Positions 56,460 to 64,000 of a DNA stretch of 64,000 bases are shown in pieces. Source of the stretch: Caballeronia sp. INDeC2 (lineage in GTDB: Bacteria; Pseudomonadota; Gammaproteobacteria; Burkholderiales; Burkholderiaceae); the NCBI RefSeq assembly GCF_023631325.1, contig NZ_JALQDG010000011.1, positions 124,001 to 188,000 on the forward strand. The letters run 5' to 3'. The notes under the pieces were generated by a model. That model ran no database searches and was not told the DNA's origin. It saw nothing but the letters and a program-made list of their open reading frames with translations. A program made the position numbers and the translations under genes. Within the stretch, counting starts at the first letter, position 1. The number at the start of each line of letters is the position of its first letter.

Positions 56460-58169
56460 ATGAACACCGATCGCAACGACGCCCCGGCGCCATCAAATTT
56501 CATCCGCAACATCATCGAAGAAGACAACCGCTCCGGCAAATGGTCGCAGCGGGTCGAGACGCGCTTTCCGCCGGAGCCGAACGGCTATCTGCACATCGGC
56601 CATGCGAAGAGCATCTGCGTGAACTTCGGCCTCGCCGCGGATTACGGCGGCGTGTGCCATCTGCGCTTCGACGATACGAACCCCGAGAAGGAAAGCGTCG
56701 AATACGTCGATTCGATCATCGACGCCGTGAAATGGCTCGGCTTCGACTGGAACAAGAACGGCGCGGAACACAAGTACTTCGCGAGCGACTACTACGACAA
56801 GCTGTACGAATTCGCCGAGATGCTCATCAAGAAGGGCCAGGCGTACGTCGACAGTCAAACCGCCGAAGAGATGCGCGCGACGCGCGGCTCTGCCACCGAA
56901 GCGGGCATCAACTCGCCGTATCGCGACCGCACGCCCGAGGAGAACCTCGACCTCTTCCGCCGCATGAAGGCGGGCGAGTTCAAGGAAGGCGAGCACGTGC
57001 TGCGCGCGAAGATCGACATGGCGTCGCCGAACTTCAACATGCGCGATCCGGTGATCTATCGCATCCGCTTCGCGCATCACTACCGCACGGGCGACACGTG
57101 GTGCATCTACCCGATGTACGACTACGCGCACTGCGTGTCGGACGCGATCGAGAACATCACGCACTCGCTCTGCACGCTGGAATTCGAGGATCATCGTCCG
57201 CTCTACGACTGGTTCCTCGCGCAGCTCGCGGACGACGGCGTGTTTCAACGTCCGCTGCCGCAGCAAATCGAGTTCTCGCGCCTGAACCTCACGTACGCGA
57301 TCACGAGCAAGCGCAAGCTGCTGCAGCTCGTGCAGGACAATCACGTCGAAGGCTGGGACGATCCGCGCATGCCGACCATCGTCGGCGTGCGCCGGCGCGG
57401 CTTCACGCCGGAGAGCATCCGTCTGATGGTCGAGCGCGTCGGCGTGACGAAGGTCGATTCGTGGATCGACATGAGCGTGCTCGAAGGCGCACTGCGCGAC
57501 GATCTCGACGACAAGGCCCCGCGCGCGATCTGCGTGCTCGATCCTTTGAAGCTCATTATCGACAACTATCCGGAAGGACAGGACGAGACCTGCAGCGCGC
57601 CGGTGCATCCGCATCACCCGGATCGCGGCGTGCGCACGTTCCCGTTCTCTCGCGAATTGTGGATCGAGCGCGAGGACTTCCAGGAAACGCCGCCGAAAGG
57701 CTATTTCCGCCTTTTCCCCGGCAACAAGGTGCGTCTCAAATACGGCTTCGTCGTGGAATGCACGGGCGCGGACAAAGACGAAAACGGCAACGTGATCGCC
57801 GTCCATTGCAACTACTTCCCGGACAGCAAGTCGGGCACGGAAGGCGCGAACAACTACAAGGTGAAGGGCACGATTCACTGGGTCAGCGCGGCGACCGCGT
57901 ATGCGGCCGAAGTGCGCCTCTATGACCGTCTCTTCAAGGAGCCGCAGCCCGGCGCGGGCGGCGCGGAATTCCTCGATGCGCTCAATCCGGATTCGAAGCG
58001 CGTCGTGAACGCGTATCTCGAGCCGAGCGCGCGCGACGCGAACGCCGAAGACCGCTTCCAGTTCGAGCGCCACGGCTATTTCGTCGCGGACCGCGTGGAT
58101 TCGCAACCGGGCAAGCCGGTGTTCAACCGCATCGTGAGCCTGCGCGACAGCTGGGGCAAACCGGCCTGA
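56460..58169 (+). CDS. glnS: Glutaminyl-tRNA synthetase
   Basis: A 569-residue class I synthetase. FPPEPNGYLHIGHAKSICVNFG contains the HIGH box (key residues PEPNGYLHIGHAK), the Gln-pocket region DDTNPEKESVEYVDSI and the KMSKS equivalent ITSKRKLLQL are present, and the C-terminal two-barrel anticodon-binding domain is complete (KAPRAICVLDPLKLIIDNY type segment). ATG 56460 (MNTDRNDAPAPSNFIRNII) matches the family start; the frame continues upstream without homology. Confidence 0.95.
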   Translation: MNTDRNDAPAPSNFIRNIIEEDNRSGKWSQRVETRFPPEPNGYLHIGHAKSICVNFGLAADYGGVCHLRFDDTNPEKESVEYVDSIIDAVKWLGFDWNKNGAEHKYFASDYYDKLYEFAEMLIKKGQAYVDSQTAEEMRATRGSATEAGINSPYRDRTPEENLDLFRRMKAGEFKEGEHVLRAKIDMASPNFNMRDPVIYRIRFAHHYRTGDTWCIYPMYDYAHCVSDAIENITHSLCTLEFEDHRPLYDWFLAQLADDGVFQRPLPQQIEFSRLNLTYAITSKRKLLQLVQDNHVEGWDDPRMPTIVGVRRRGFTPESIRLMVERVGVTKVDSWIDMSVLEGALRDDLDDKAPRAICVLDPLKLIIDNYPEGQDETCSAPVHPHHPDRGVRTFPFSRELWIEREDFQETPPKGYFRLFPGNKVRLKYGFVVECTGADKDENGNVIAVHCNYFPDSKSGTEGANNYKVKGTIHWVSAATAYAAEVRLYDRLFKEPQPGAGGAEFLDALNPDSKRVVNAYLEPSARDANAEDRFQFERHGYFVADRVDSQPGKPVFNRIVSLRDSWGKPA

Positions 58170-58236
58170 TATCGGCATGACAGGGCGCCCGCGCGGCCAC
58201 GCGGCGCTGTCGATGTCCGCTTCCAACGAGGACTTC

Positions 58237-59211
58237 ATGAAGCTGCCGTATTGCTTCGCGCCGCGCCGCACGAGGGCGCAACGAATTGCCGCCCTCGCCT
58301 CGTGGCTGCTGCTCGCATCCGCCGGCGCGCATGGCGCCACCGCTGCCGAACTCGCCACGGCGCAGGCCACCGTCGATCAGATGCCGCCTTCCGCGACGCT
58401 GCGCAAGATCGTCGAGAACGGCGCGATCGTGCTGGGCACGCGCGAGTCGTCGGTGCCGTTCTCGTACACGGTGAAGCAACAACCGCTCGGCTACTCGTAC
58501 GAGATTGCGCTCAAGGTCGTCGACGAAATCAAGAAGCGCCTCAACATGCCGAATCTGGCGGTGAAGAACGTTCAGGTCACGTCGGCGAACCGCATCTCGT
58601 ATGTCGTGAACAATCAGGTCGATCTCGAATGCGGCTCGACCGCGCATGTGGCCGAGCGCGATCCGCTCGTCGCGTTTTCGAACAGCTTCTTCCAGTACGG
58701 CATCCGCATGGCCGTGAAGAAGAAGTCGGGCATCCGCGACTACGCGGACCTCGCGAACAAGACGGTGGCGACCACGGCGGGTACATCGGATGAGCGCATT
58801 TTGCGGCAGATGAGCATCGACATGAAGCTGAATCTGCGCATCATCAGCGCGCGCGATCATGCGGAAGCGTTCGCTGCGTTGAAGTCGGATCGCGCGGTGG
58901 CGTTCGTGATGGACGATCCGCTGCTCTACGGCAAGATCGCCCAGGAAGGCGCGGCGCGCAACGACTATATGGTGACGGGCGCATCGCTTGCGAACGAAGC
59001 GTACGGCTGCATGATGAGAAAGGGCGACCCGGTGTTCAAGCGCATCGTCGACGACGTGATCGCCAACATGCAACGCTCCGGCGAAGCCACGAAACTCTAC
59101 GATACGTGGTTCATGCGCCCGATTCCGCCCGACGGTATCAATCTGCAATTTCCGATGTCGGCGGAAATGAAGGCGCTCTTCGCCAATCCTAACGACCGCA
59201 CGGTCGATTGA
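58237..59211 (+). CDS. Amino-acid ABC transporter periplasmic binding protein (GltI-like)
   Basis: A 324-residue type II periplasmic binding protein of the glutamate/aspartate class. A basic start and hydrophobic core (IAALASWLLLASAGAHG) form the signal peptide. The mature protein shows LRKIVENGAIVLGTRESSVPFSY, GYSYEIALKVVDEI, VDLECGSTAHVAERD and DRAVAFVMDDPLLYGKIA, all in GltI order. ATG 58237 with a GAGG site is preferred to 58177, since it directly precedes the signal peptide. No permease or ATPase genes adjoin it, so it is an orphan binding protein in this window. Confidence 0.88.
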   Translation: MKLPYCFAPRRTRAQRIAALASWLLLASAGAHGATAAELATAQATVDQMPPSATLRKIVENGAIVLGTRESSVPFSYTVKQQPLGYSYEIALKVVDEIKKRLNMPNLAVKNVQVTSANRISYVVNNQVDLECGSTAHVAERDPLVAFSNSFFQYGIRMAVKKKSGIRDYADLANKTVATTAGTSDERILRQMSIDMKLNLRIISARDHAEAFAALKSDRAVAFVMDDPLLYGKIAQEGAARNDYMVTGASLANEAYGCMMRKGDPVFKRIVDDVIANMQRSGEATKLYDTWFMRPIPPDGINLQFPMSAEMKALFANPNDRTVD

Positions 59212-59661
59212 CTACAACGTCTCGTGCAGCTCCGCGAGCGATAGCGTCGTCTGGAACAGGCGCGCGAGGCTGCGGCTCGCGAATTTGTCGACGTCGGCCG
59301 GGCTGACCCAGCGGTAGGCGTCCATCTCGGGGATCATCGTGCCGTCGCTATAGCGTGGAAAATACGATTCGCACACGCAGTTCTCGAGCTGCACTTCGTC
59401 CTCGCTCACGCGCACCGCGAAGAGATGCAAGTCTTTGTCGCGACGATAGACGAAGCGTCCGAGATCCTTCAGCCGTTCGGCGGCGAGCACGATGCCCGTC
59501 TCCTCGACGAGCTCGCGCAATGCTGCCTCGCGCGGATTCTCGCCGGGATCGGCGGCGCCCTTGGGCACGTCCCAGTGCGTGGTCTCGGTCGCGTGGCACA
59601 GCAGCACGTCGCCCTGCGCGTTCAGGATGACCACGCCGCACGATACGGAGCGCGCGGTCAT
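59212..59661 (-). CDS. Nudix hydrolase
   Basis: A 149-residue Nudix protein. The box is a full match: GAADPGENPREAALRELVEE followed by TGI (G-x5-E-x7-R-E-x2-E-E-x-G), about residues 35-57. It starts RSVSCGVVILNAQGDVLLCH and the substrate strand HWDVPKG is typical of (di)nucleoside polyphosphate or mRNA-cap type members. The stop is directly adjacent to the stop of the convergent binding-protein gene, leaving no room for a terminator. Confidence 0.9.
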   Translation of the reverse strand: MTARSVSCGVVILNAQGDVLLCHATETTHWDVPKGAADPGENPREAALRELVEETGIVLAAERLKDLGRFVYRRDKDLHLFAVRVSEDEVQLENCVCESYFPRYSDGTMIPEMDAYRWVSPADVDKFASRSLARLFQTTLSLAELHETL

Positions 59662-59680
59662 CGACGGCTTTCCCCGTTCA

Positions 59681-60079
59681 TCACTGCTTCTTGAGTTTCC
59701 ACTTGCCGTCGCTCGCCTTGCAGGCGGTCGGCGTCCAGGTTTGCGTCTGCCCTTTCGCGTGCGCGACGAGCGTGACCTTGCGGCACTTGAGCCCGCCCGA
59801 CTCGAAGGTTTCCTGCGGCGTGACGGTGCCGTTGATCGGAACCGTGTTGCCCGCGCCCTTGTTGTCCCAGTCGAGCGATTCGCCGTCCTGCTTGGTATTG
59901 AGCGCGGTCTGCGCGGCGTTGTTGAGCGCCTGCAGGTCGCGCTGCTTCATGTAGGTGATCGGCGTGTTGTTCAGGAAGCCTAGATTGGCGGCGGATGCGG
60001 CCGTGCTCGCAGCGACGAGCGCGGCAGCCGCGAACGTCGGAAAGGAAGCGCGAGCGAATGCTCGATGTGTGATCGGCAT
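59681..60079 (-). CDS. RT0821/Lpp0805-like surface antigen domain protein
   Basis: A 132-residue exported protein. The signal peptide reaches about residue 30 (FAAAALVAASTAASA). The mature domain has the pattern LQALNNAAQTALNTKQDGESLDW, given here in outline: a helix, a W in LDWDNKGAGN, then GTVTPQETFESGGLKCRKVTL, TWTPTACKASDGKWKL. Two Cys (KCRK, TACK) likely form a disulfide. This resembles the 17-kDa surface-antigen-type C-terminal domain; role in the envelope is unknown. It lies 19 bases upstream of the Nudix gene. Confidence 0.72.
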   Translation of the reverse strand: MPITHRAFARASFPTFAAAALVAASTAASAANLGFLNNTPITYMKQRDLQALNNAAQTALNTKQDGESLDWDNKGAGNTVPINGTVTPQETFESGGLKCRKVTLVAHAKGQTQTWTPTACKASDGKWKLKKQ

Positions 60080-60227
60080 TTGAATTGTCCTCGTTGCGAT
60101 GAATATGCCGCCTGCAAGCGCAAGCAAGGCGGCAACTGCGATTGATCGACCTCAGCCCGTGTGGGCGGGCCGCAACGAGGATAGCATGACGCGAGGGCGT
60201 TCGGCCGCCCCGCCGCGCGGGCGTACG

Positions 60228-61562
60228 TCAGTTGGACGCGGACTTCATTTCGTTGATGCCGGTGCCCTTTTGCGCGTTCTTGTCCTTAGCCGGATCGTAG
60301 CCGTCGGTGAGCGTGCCGAGGAACGCGACGACGTCCCTGATTTCGGCTTCGTCGAGCGCGGGCTTGTCGCCTTTCTTGCGATCGAACGGCGCCTCGGTAT
60401 TGATGTTTTCCCAATAGCGCTTCGGCAGATCGTCGAACTTCTGGACGACGCCTTTCTTCGATACCGGATAGAACTTCTCCGGGTTCGTATCGCGCTCGAC
60501 GTAGAAGCGCACTACGTCTTCCAGATTGTGATAGATGCCGTTGTGGAAGAAGGTCTTGCGCGTCGCGACATTGCGAAGCGACGGCGTGCGGAAGATGCCG
60601 CAATACTCGTCCTGCCCCGTCAGATCGCGACGCTCGGGACCGCATGCGCCGAGATCGTGAAAGTTCGGGTTCCTGTTGACCGGCAACGCGCGATTGCGCG
60701 GCACGCCGATCGCGATCAGGCCGAAGTCGCTGAACTGCGGCGGCGAGCCGTCCTTCGCGCGCTGGCTGATGTGACACGCCGCGCAGTTGCCCTTGTTCTC
60801 GTCGTTGAAGAGCTGGAGGCCGTGCATCTCGGCGTCGTTGAGCTTCGCGCGGCCCGCGAGGAACGCGTCGTACTTGCTCGTGTACGGATAGAACTTCTCG
60901 GGCGTCTGCTCGAACGCTTCGAGCGATTGCAGCACGGCGGCGAACGCCTTGTCGTCGCTGTCGAACACGTTGGCGCCGAACGCGTTGCGGAAGTCGTCGG
61001 CATACGGCGACGCCTTCACCGCCGCCGTCACCTTGGCGGGCGTGCTGCCCATCTCGAACGACGACAAGAGCGGAATGCGCGCCTGGTCCGAGCCATGATC
61101 GACGCGGCCGTCCCACGTGAGGCCGCCGGTCGGACCCGCATCGACGCTCTCGTCGCCTTCGTCGTCGGAATCGTGGAAATGACGCGTGAATGCCGGCACC
61201 GCTTGCAGATATTTGAGCGACGGCACCGCGCGAAATCCCGGCCGATGCATGTCGTTGCCGCCTAGTTGCACAGACAGCGCGTTCGGCGGCCCGAACGCAT
61301 GACTCGGGCTATGGCACGACGCGCACGCGAGCTTGCCCGAACCGGACAGCGACGGATCGAAGAAGAGCTTTTCGCCGAGCGACGTCATCTGCTTCACGTG
61401 CGCGAACACTTCCGCGCGCGATTGACCGTGCGGCGCCGCGTCGGCCTGCGTCTTCCCGCTCGCGCTTTGGTCCGCGGCGTGGGAATCGCAGCCGCTCATC
61501 GCCGCCGATATTGCGGCGAGCGCGAGCGCACAGAGGACGGACGGCAAACGCATCGAAGACAT
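60228..61562 (-). CDS. Dihaem cytochrome-c peroxidase (MauG/CcpA family)
   Basis: A 444-residue exported dihaem protein. A lipobox-like MSGCDS at about residues 22-27 suggests a lipoprotein. Two haem c sites are present: CASCH (after SGSGKLACASCHSPSHAFG) and CAACH (NKGNCAACHISQRA). The PSLRNVATRKTFFHNGIYHNLEDVVRFYVERD block is typical of bacterial cytochrome-c peroxidases and MauG relatives. It would reduce peroxide in the periplasm or at the outer membrane, or oxidise a partner protein. It is divergent from the phosphoesterase gene. Confidence 0.9.
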   Translation of the reverse strand: MSSMRLPSVLCALALAAISAAMSGCDSHAADQSASGKTQADAAPHGQSRAEVFAHVKQMTSLGEKLFFDPSLSGSGKLACASCHSPSHAFGPPNALSVQLGGNDMHRPGFRAVPSLKYLQAVPAFTRHFHDSDDEGDESVDAGPTGGLTWDGRVDHGSDQARIPLLSSFEMGSTPAKVTAAVKASPYADDFRNAFGANVFDSDDKAFAAVLQSLEAFEQTPEKFYPYTSKYDAFLAGRAKLNDAEMHGLQLFNDENKGNCAACHISQRAKDGSPPQFSDFGLIAIGVPRNRALPVNRNPNFHDLGACGPERRDLTGQDEYCGIFRTPSLRNVATRKTFFHNGIYHNLEDVVRFYVERDTNPEKFYPVSKKGVVQKFDDLPKRYWENINTEAPFDRKKGDKPALDEAEIRDVVAFLGTLTDGYDPAKDKNAQKGTGINEMKSASN

Positions 61563-61806
61563 GGACGTGAGGATCGGAATCGAAAGATGCCGAAGCGTAT
61601 GTCGTACGCATGTCGTTCATGTGACAAGCCTCGACGCTGTCATGTCGAGCGCATCGGAAGAAATTTATTAAGCGAACATTACGCAAACGAAAGCCTTATT
61701 ACACGGCGGCGTCAACTTGCGTTGCGACACTGCGCACGCCGGCGGGCAAAGGCTTTCCGACGACGCCCGCGTCACGCGCCGGTCCCCAACACAAGAGAGA
61801 ATCTCA

Positions 61807-63375
61807 ATGAACAAGAAACTCGTTTGCGCGGTGCCGCTCGCGGCCGCTGCAGCATTCGGCCTCTACGCATGCGGCGGCGACGATCATCACGATAACGATA
61901 TTTCTTCGGTGAAGAACGTCGTCGTGATTTACGCGGAAAACCGCAGCTTCGATAACCTCTATGGCCACTTCCCCGGCGCGAACGGCCTGCAGAACGTGAC
62001 GGCGGCGAACTCGCAGCAGCTCGACCGCGACGGCAGCGTGCTCCCGACGCTGCCGACCATCTGGACCGGCCTGACGGCGAAGGGTGTGACGCCCGCGATT
62101 TCCGAGGCGATGACGGCGAACCTGCCGAACGCGCCGTTCGCGATCGACGATCCAAAGGGCTTCCACACGCAGCTCAACGTCACGACGCGCGATCTGTATC
62201 ACCGCTTCTACGAGAACCAGATGCAGATCGACGGCGGCAAGAACGACAAGTTCGCCGCGTGGGGCGATTCGGGCGGCCTCGTGATGGGTCACTACGACAC
62301 GCCGCCGGACAAGCTGCCGCTCTACAAGATCGCGCAGCAATACACGCTCGCGGACAACTTCTTCATGAGCGCGTTCGGCGGTTCGTTCCTGAACCACCAG
62401 TGGCTCGTCTGCGCGTGCACGCCGGTGTATCCGAACGCGGACACGAGCGTCGCGAAGGGATCGATTTCGGCGGTGAACGCGGACGGCGTGTCGCTCAAGA
62501 CGAAGACGAATCCGCCGCCTTCGGCGTTGACCGGCTCGGCCGACGCACAGTTCGTGAACTCGGGCACGCTCACCCCCGACTTCTACGCCGTCAACACGAT
62601 GCAGCCGCCGTATCAGCCGAGCGGCAACAAGCCGGTGACGGGCGGGGATCCGAACCTCGCGGACCCGACCCAGCCGACGACGCTGCCGCCGCAGACGCAA
62701 CAGCACATCGGCGATCTGCTGAACACGGCCGGCGTGAGCTGGGCATGGTACGGCGGCTCGTGGGGCGCGGCGCTCGCGGACCGTTCGGTGATCAACGGCG
62801 CGGTCAACGTGGTGCCTGACTTCCAGACGCACCATCAGCCGTTCAACTACTTCGCCGACCTCGCACCGGGCACCGCCAATCGCGCGCAACACTTGCTCGA
62901 CGGCGGCACGAACGGTTCGGAGTTCATCAAGGCGATCGACGCGGGCACGCTGCCGCAAGTCGCGTTCTACAAGCCGCAGGGCAACCTGAACGAGCACGCC
63001 GGATACACGGACGTCGCGCAGGGCGACCAGCACATCGCCGATCTCGTCTCCCATCTGCAGAAGAGCCCGCAGTGGAAGAACATGGTCGTCGTCGTGACCT
63101 ACGACGAGAACGGCGGCTTCTGGGATCACGTCGCGCCGCCGAAGGGCGACCGCTGGGGTCCGGGCACGCGTATCCCGGCGCTCATCATCTCGCCGTATGC
63201 GAAGAAGGGTTTCGTCGATCACACGCAATACGACACGACGTCGATCCTGCGCTTCATCACCAAGCGCTTTAGCCTGGCAACATTGCCGGGCCTGAAATCG
63301 CGCGACGACGCACTCGTCGCCAACGGCGGCAAGGCGATGGGCGATCTGACCAACGCGCTCGACTTCTCGCAATAA
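61807..63375 (+). CDS. acpA: Phosphoesterase of the AcpA / phospholipase C family
   Basis: A 522-residue member of the alkaline-phosphatase superfamily (PF04185). A signal sequence ends at a lipobox-like LYACGG. Catalytic and metal elements are in VVIYAENRSFDNLYGHFPGA (nucleophile region, Asn/Ser), FNYFADLAPG, NEHAGYTDVAQGDQHIADLV and VVTYDENGGFWDHVAPPKGD with metal-binding Asp/His. It resembles Francisella AcpA acid phosphatase. ATG 61807 is preferred to 61717 because it starts the signal peptide. A strong terminator follows at 63403-63437. Confidence 0.88.
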   Translation: MNKKLVCAVPLAAAAAFGLYACGGDDHHDNDISSVKNVVVIYAENRSFDNLYGHFPGANGLQNVTAANSQQLDRDGSVLPTLPTIWTGLTAKGVTPAISEAMTANLPNAPFAIDDPKGFHTQLNVTTRDLYHRFYENQMQIDGGKNDKFAAWGDSGGLVMGHYDTPPDKLPLYKIAQQYTLADNFFMSAFGGSFLNHQWLVCACTPVYPNADTSVAKGSISAVNADGVSLKTKTNPPPSALTGSADAQFVNSGTLTPDFYAVNTMQPPYQPSGNKPVTGGDPNLADPTQPTTLPPQTQQHIGDLLNTAGVSWAWYGGSWGAALADRSVINGAVNVVPDFQTHHQPFNYFADLAPGTANRAQHLLDGGTNGSEFIKAIDAGTLPQVAFYKPQGNLNEHAGYTDVAQGDQHIADLVSHLQKSPQWKNMVVVVTYDENGGFWDHVAPPKGDRWGPGTRIPALIISPYAKKGFVDHTQYDTTSILRFITKRFSLATLPGLKSRDDALVANGGKAMGDLTNALDFSQ

Positions 63376-63402
63376 GCATTGCGCGTCGGCGCTGCAACGA
63401 AA

Positions 63403-63437
63403 CGGGCCGCGGCTGTCACACCGCGGCCCGTTTTTTT
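63403..63437 (+). terminator. Intrinsic terminator after acpA
   Basis: A 10-bp perfect stem (CGGGCCGCGG with CCGCGGCCCG), an 8-base loop CTGTCACA, and a run of seven T. It lies between convergent acpA and the GntR-family gene. Confidence 0.92.
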
Positions 63438-63447
63438 GCGCCGATGC

Positions 63448-64000
63448 TCAAGCGCCCGCGAAGAGCGTCGCCAGATCGTTCGTGCGCGCGCTGCTTGTCT
63501 GCGCGAGCACGCGCGCTTCGAGTTCGTCGATATGCGAGCGCATGACCGTGAGCGCGGCGGCGAGATCGCCGTCCTCGAGGGCATCGACGAGTCGTCCGTG
63601 CTCGTCCGATGAACAGTTCGACAATTTCGACGGATCGAAGAGCGCTTTATAGAGCTCGGTCTTCGCGACCAGTTTCGCGAGAAACGCCTGCACTTCCGGC
63701 GCGCCCGCGAGTTCCGCAAGCAGCAGATGAAAGTGGCCCGCGAGGCGCACGCACTCTTCCACGCGCTCCGCCTTCACCGCGCGCTGCTCCGCTTTGACGT
63801 GGGCGCGCAGCGCGCGCTTCGCTTGCGCGCTCAGCGTGCCGCACAGCGCCGCGACGATGCCCGCCTCCACCACCTGCCGCGCGCGATACACCTCGCGAAT
63901 GTCGACGGGCGTCGGCGACGGCACGAACGCGCCGCGATTCACCTCAAGCGTGAGCTTGCCTTCGGCGCCGAGCCTCGCCAGCACCTTGCGGATCGTGCCG
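63448..64000 (-). CDS. GntR-family regulator, FCD subfamily (5' end beyond window)
   Basis: The gene enters from the right edge; 184 codons including the stop are visible. The first visible residues, TIRKVLARLGAEGKLTLEVNRG plus AFVPSP, are the wing of the winged-helix HTH, so only ~50 N-terminal residues are missing. The FCD ligand domain follows (IREVYRARQVVEAGIVAALC, LAGHFHLLLAELAG, EHGRLVDALEDGDLAAALTVMRSHI), with the metal-site Asp/His residues of FCD proteins in AGHFHLLL and EHGRL. The effector is probably a small carboxylate; the target is unknown. Confidence 0.88.
   Translation of the reverse strand, partial: GTIRKVLARLGAEGKLTLEVNRGAFVPSPTPVDIREVYRARQVVEAGIVAALCGTLSAQAKRALRAHVKAEQRAVKAERVEECVRLAGHFHLLLAELAGAPEVQAFLAKLVAKTELYKALFDPSKLSNCSSDEHGRLVDALEDGDLAAALTVMRSHIDELEARVLAQTSSARTNDLATLFAGA

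Overview
The window looks like a chromosomal segment of a high-GC betaproteobacterium of the Burkholderiaceae, most likely the Burkholderia / Paraburkholderia / Caballeronia group. This is inferred from the strong GC bias at third codon positions, the family content (cyanide-insensitive-type bd oxidase, AcpA-like phosphoesterase, LivHMGF and inositol catabolism genes) and a dispersed palindromic intergenic repeat. No rRNA, tRNA, prophage, IS transposase or CRISPR array was seen. Most of the window is ordinary chromosome; the interesting signals are regulatory sites, small unknown operons, one repeat insertion and one degenerate ATPase.

Layout. 1-3033 (+): end of a glycosyltransferase, diacylglycerol kinase, then a TetR-LOG-SDR operon. 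3035-8380 (-): DUF924 and AlaX (coupled), truncated haemoglobin, a YbbP-like FtsX permease and a DUF4126 membrane protein. 8659-9040 (-): an SMR exporter (Gdx/SugE) behind a clear guanidine-II (mini-ykkC) riboswitch. 9223-11705 (+): CioAB/CydAB oxidase. 11787-20414: a signalling block with an EAL-HDOD protein, a GGDEF-EAL protein behind a consensus FliA (sigma-28) promoter, an HDOD protein and a chemoreceptor, plus a periplasmic peroxiredoxin and two unknowns. 20759-28093: fosmidomycin-resistance-type MFS, PrpE, a Fur-box-controlled pair of unknown genes, a nucleosidase and UvrD. 28290-32425: valS, galU and a TusA-like protein.

32490-45041 is a myo-inositol catabolism island. A leftward arm encodes an RpiR-type regulator (IolR) and two Gfo/Idh/MocA inositol dehydrogenases. 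A rightward arm encodes a periplasmic binding protein, permease, ATPase, IolC-DUF2090, IolD, IolE and IolB. The divergent promoter region has a GGAA-N6-TTCC site matching the motif described for rhizobial IolR, next to a TATAAT box for iolR. Two hairpins separate the binding-protein gene from the permease gene. A ~600-bp inverted-repeat element sits between iolD and iolE; an 85-bp miniature relative lies upstream of the small gene at 51332-51568, next to the end of alaS. The methylmalonate-semialdehyde dehydrogenase step (iolA) is not in the window.

45038-50077 (-) is a six-gene operon: iron-type alcohol dehydrogenase, acyl-CoA thioesterase, LivH, LivM, LivG, LivF. It has no substrate-binding protein here, and LivF carries Arg instead of the Walker A Lys. 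50144-64000 holds threonine aldolase, two small glycine-rich exported proteins, alaS, a CaiB-type CoA transferase, glnS, an amino-acid binding protein, a Nudix hydrolase, a surface-antigen-like protein, a MauG-type dihaem peroxidase, an AcpA-like phosphoesterase and the 3' part of a GntR/FCD regulator cut by the window edge.

Translational coupling by 4-base start/stop overlaps (ATGA, GTGA, TTGA) is common, and in four places it decided the start codon.
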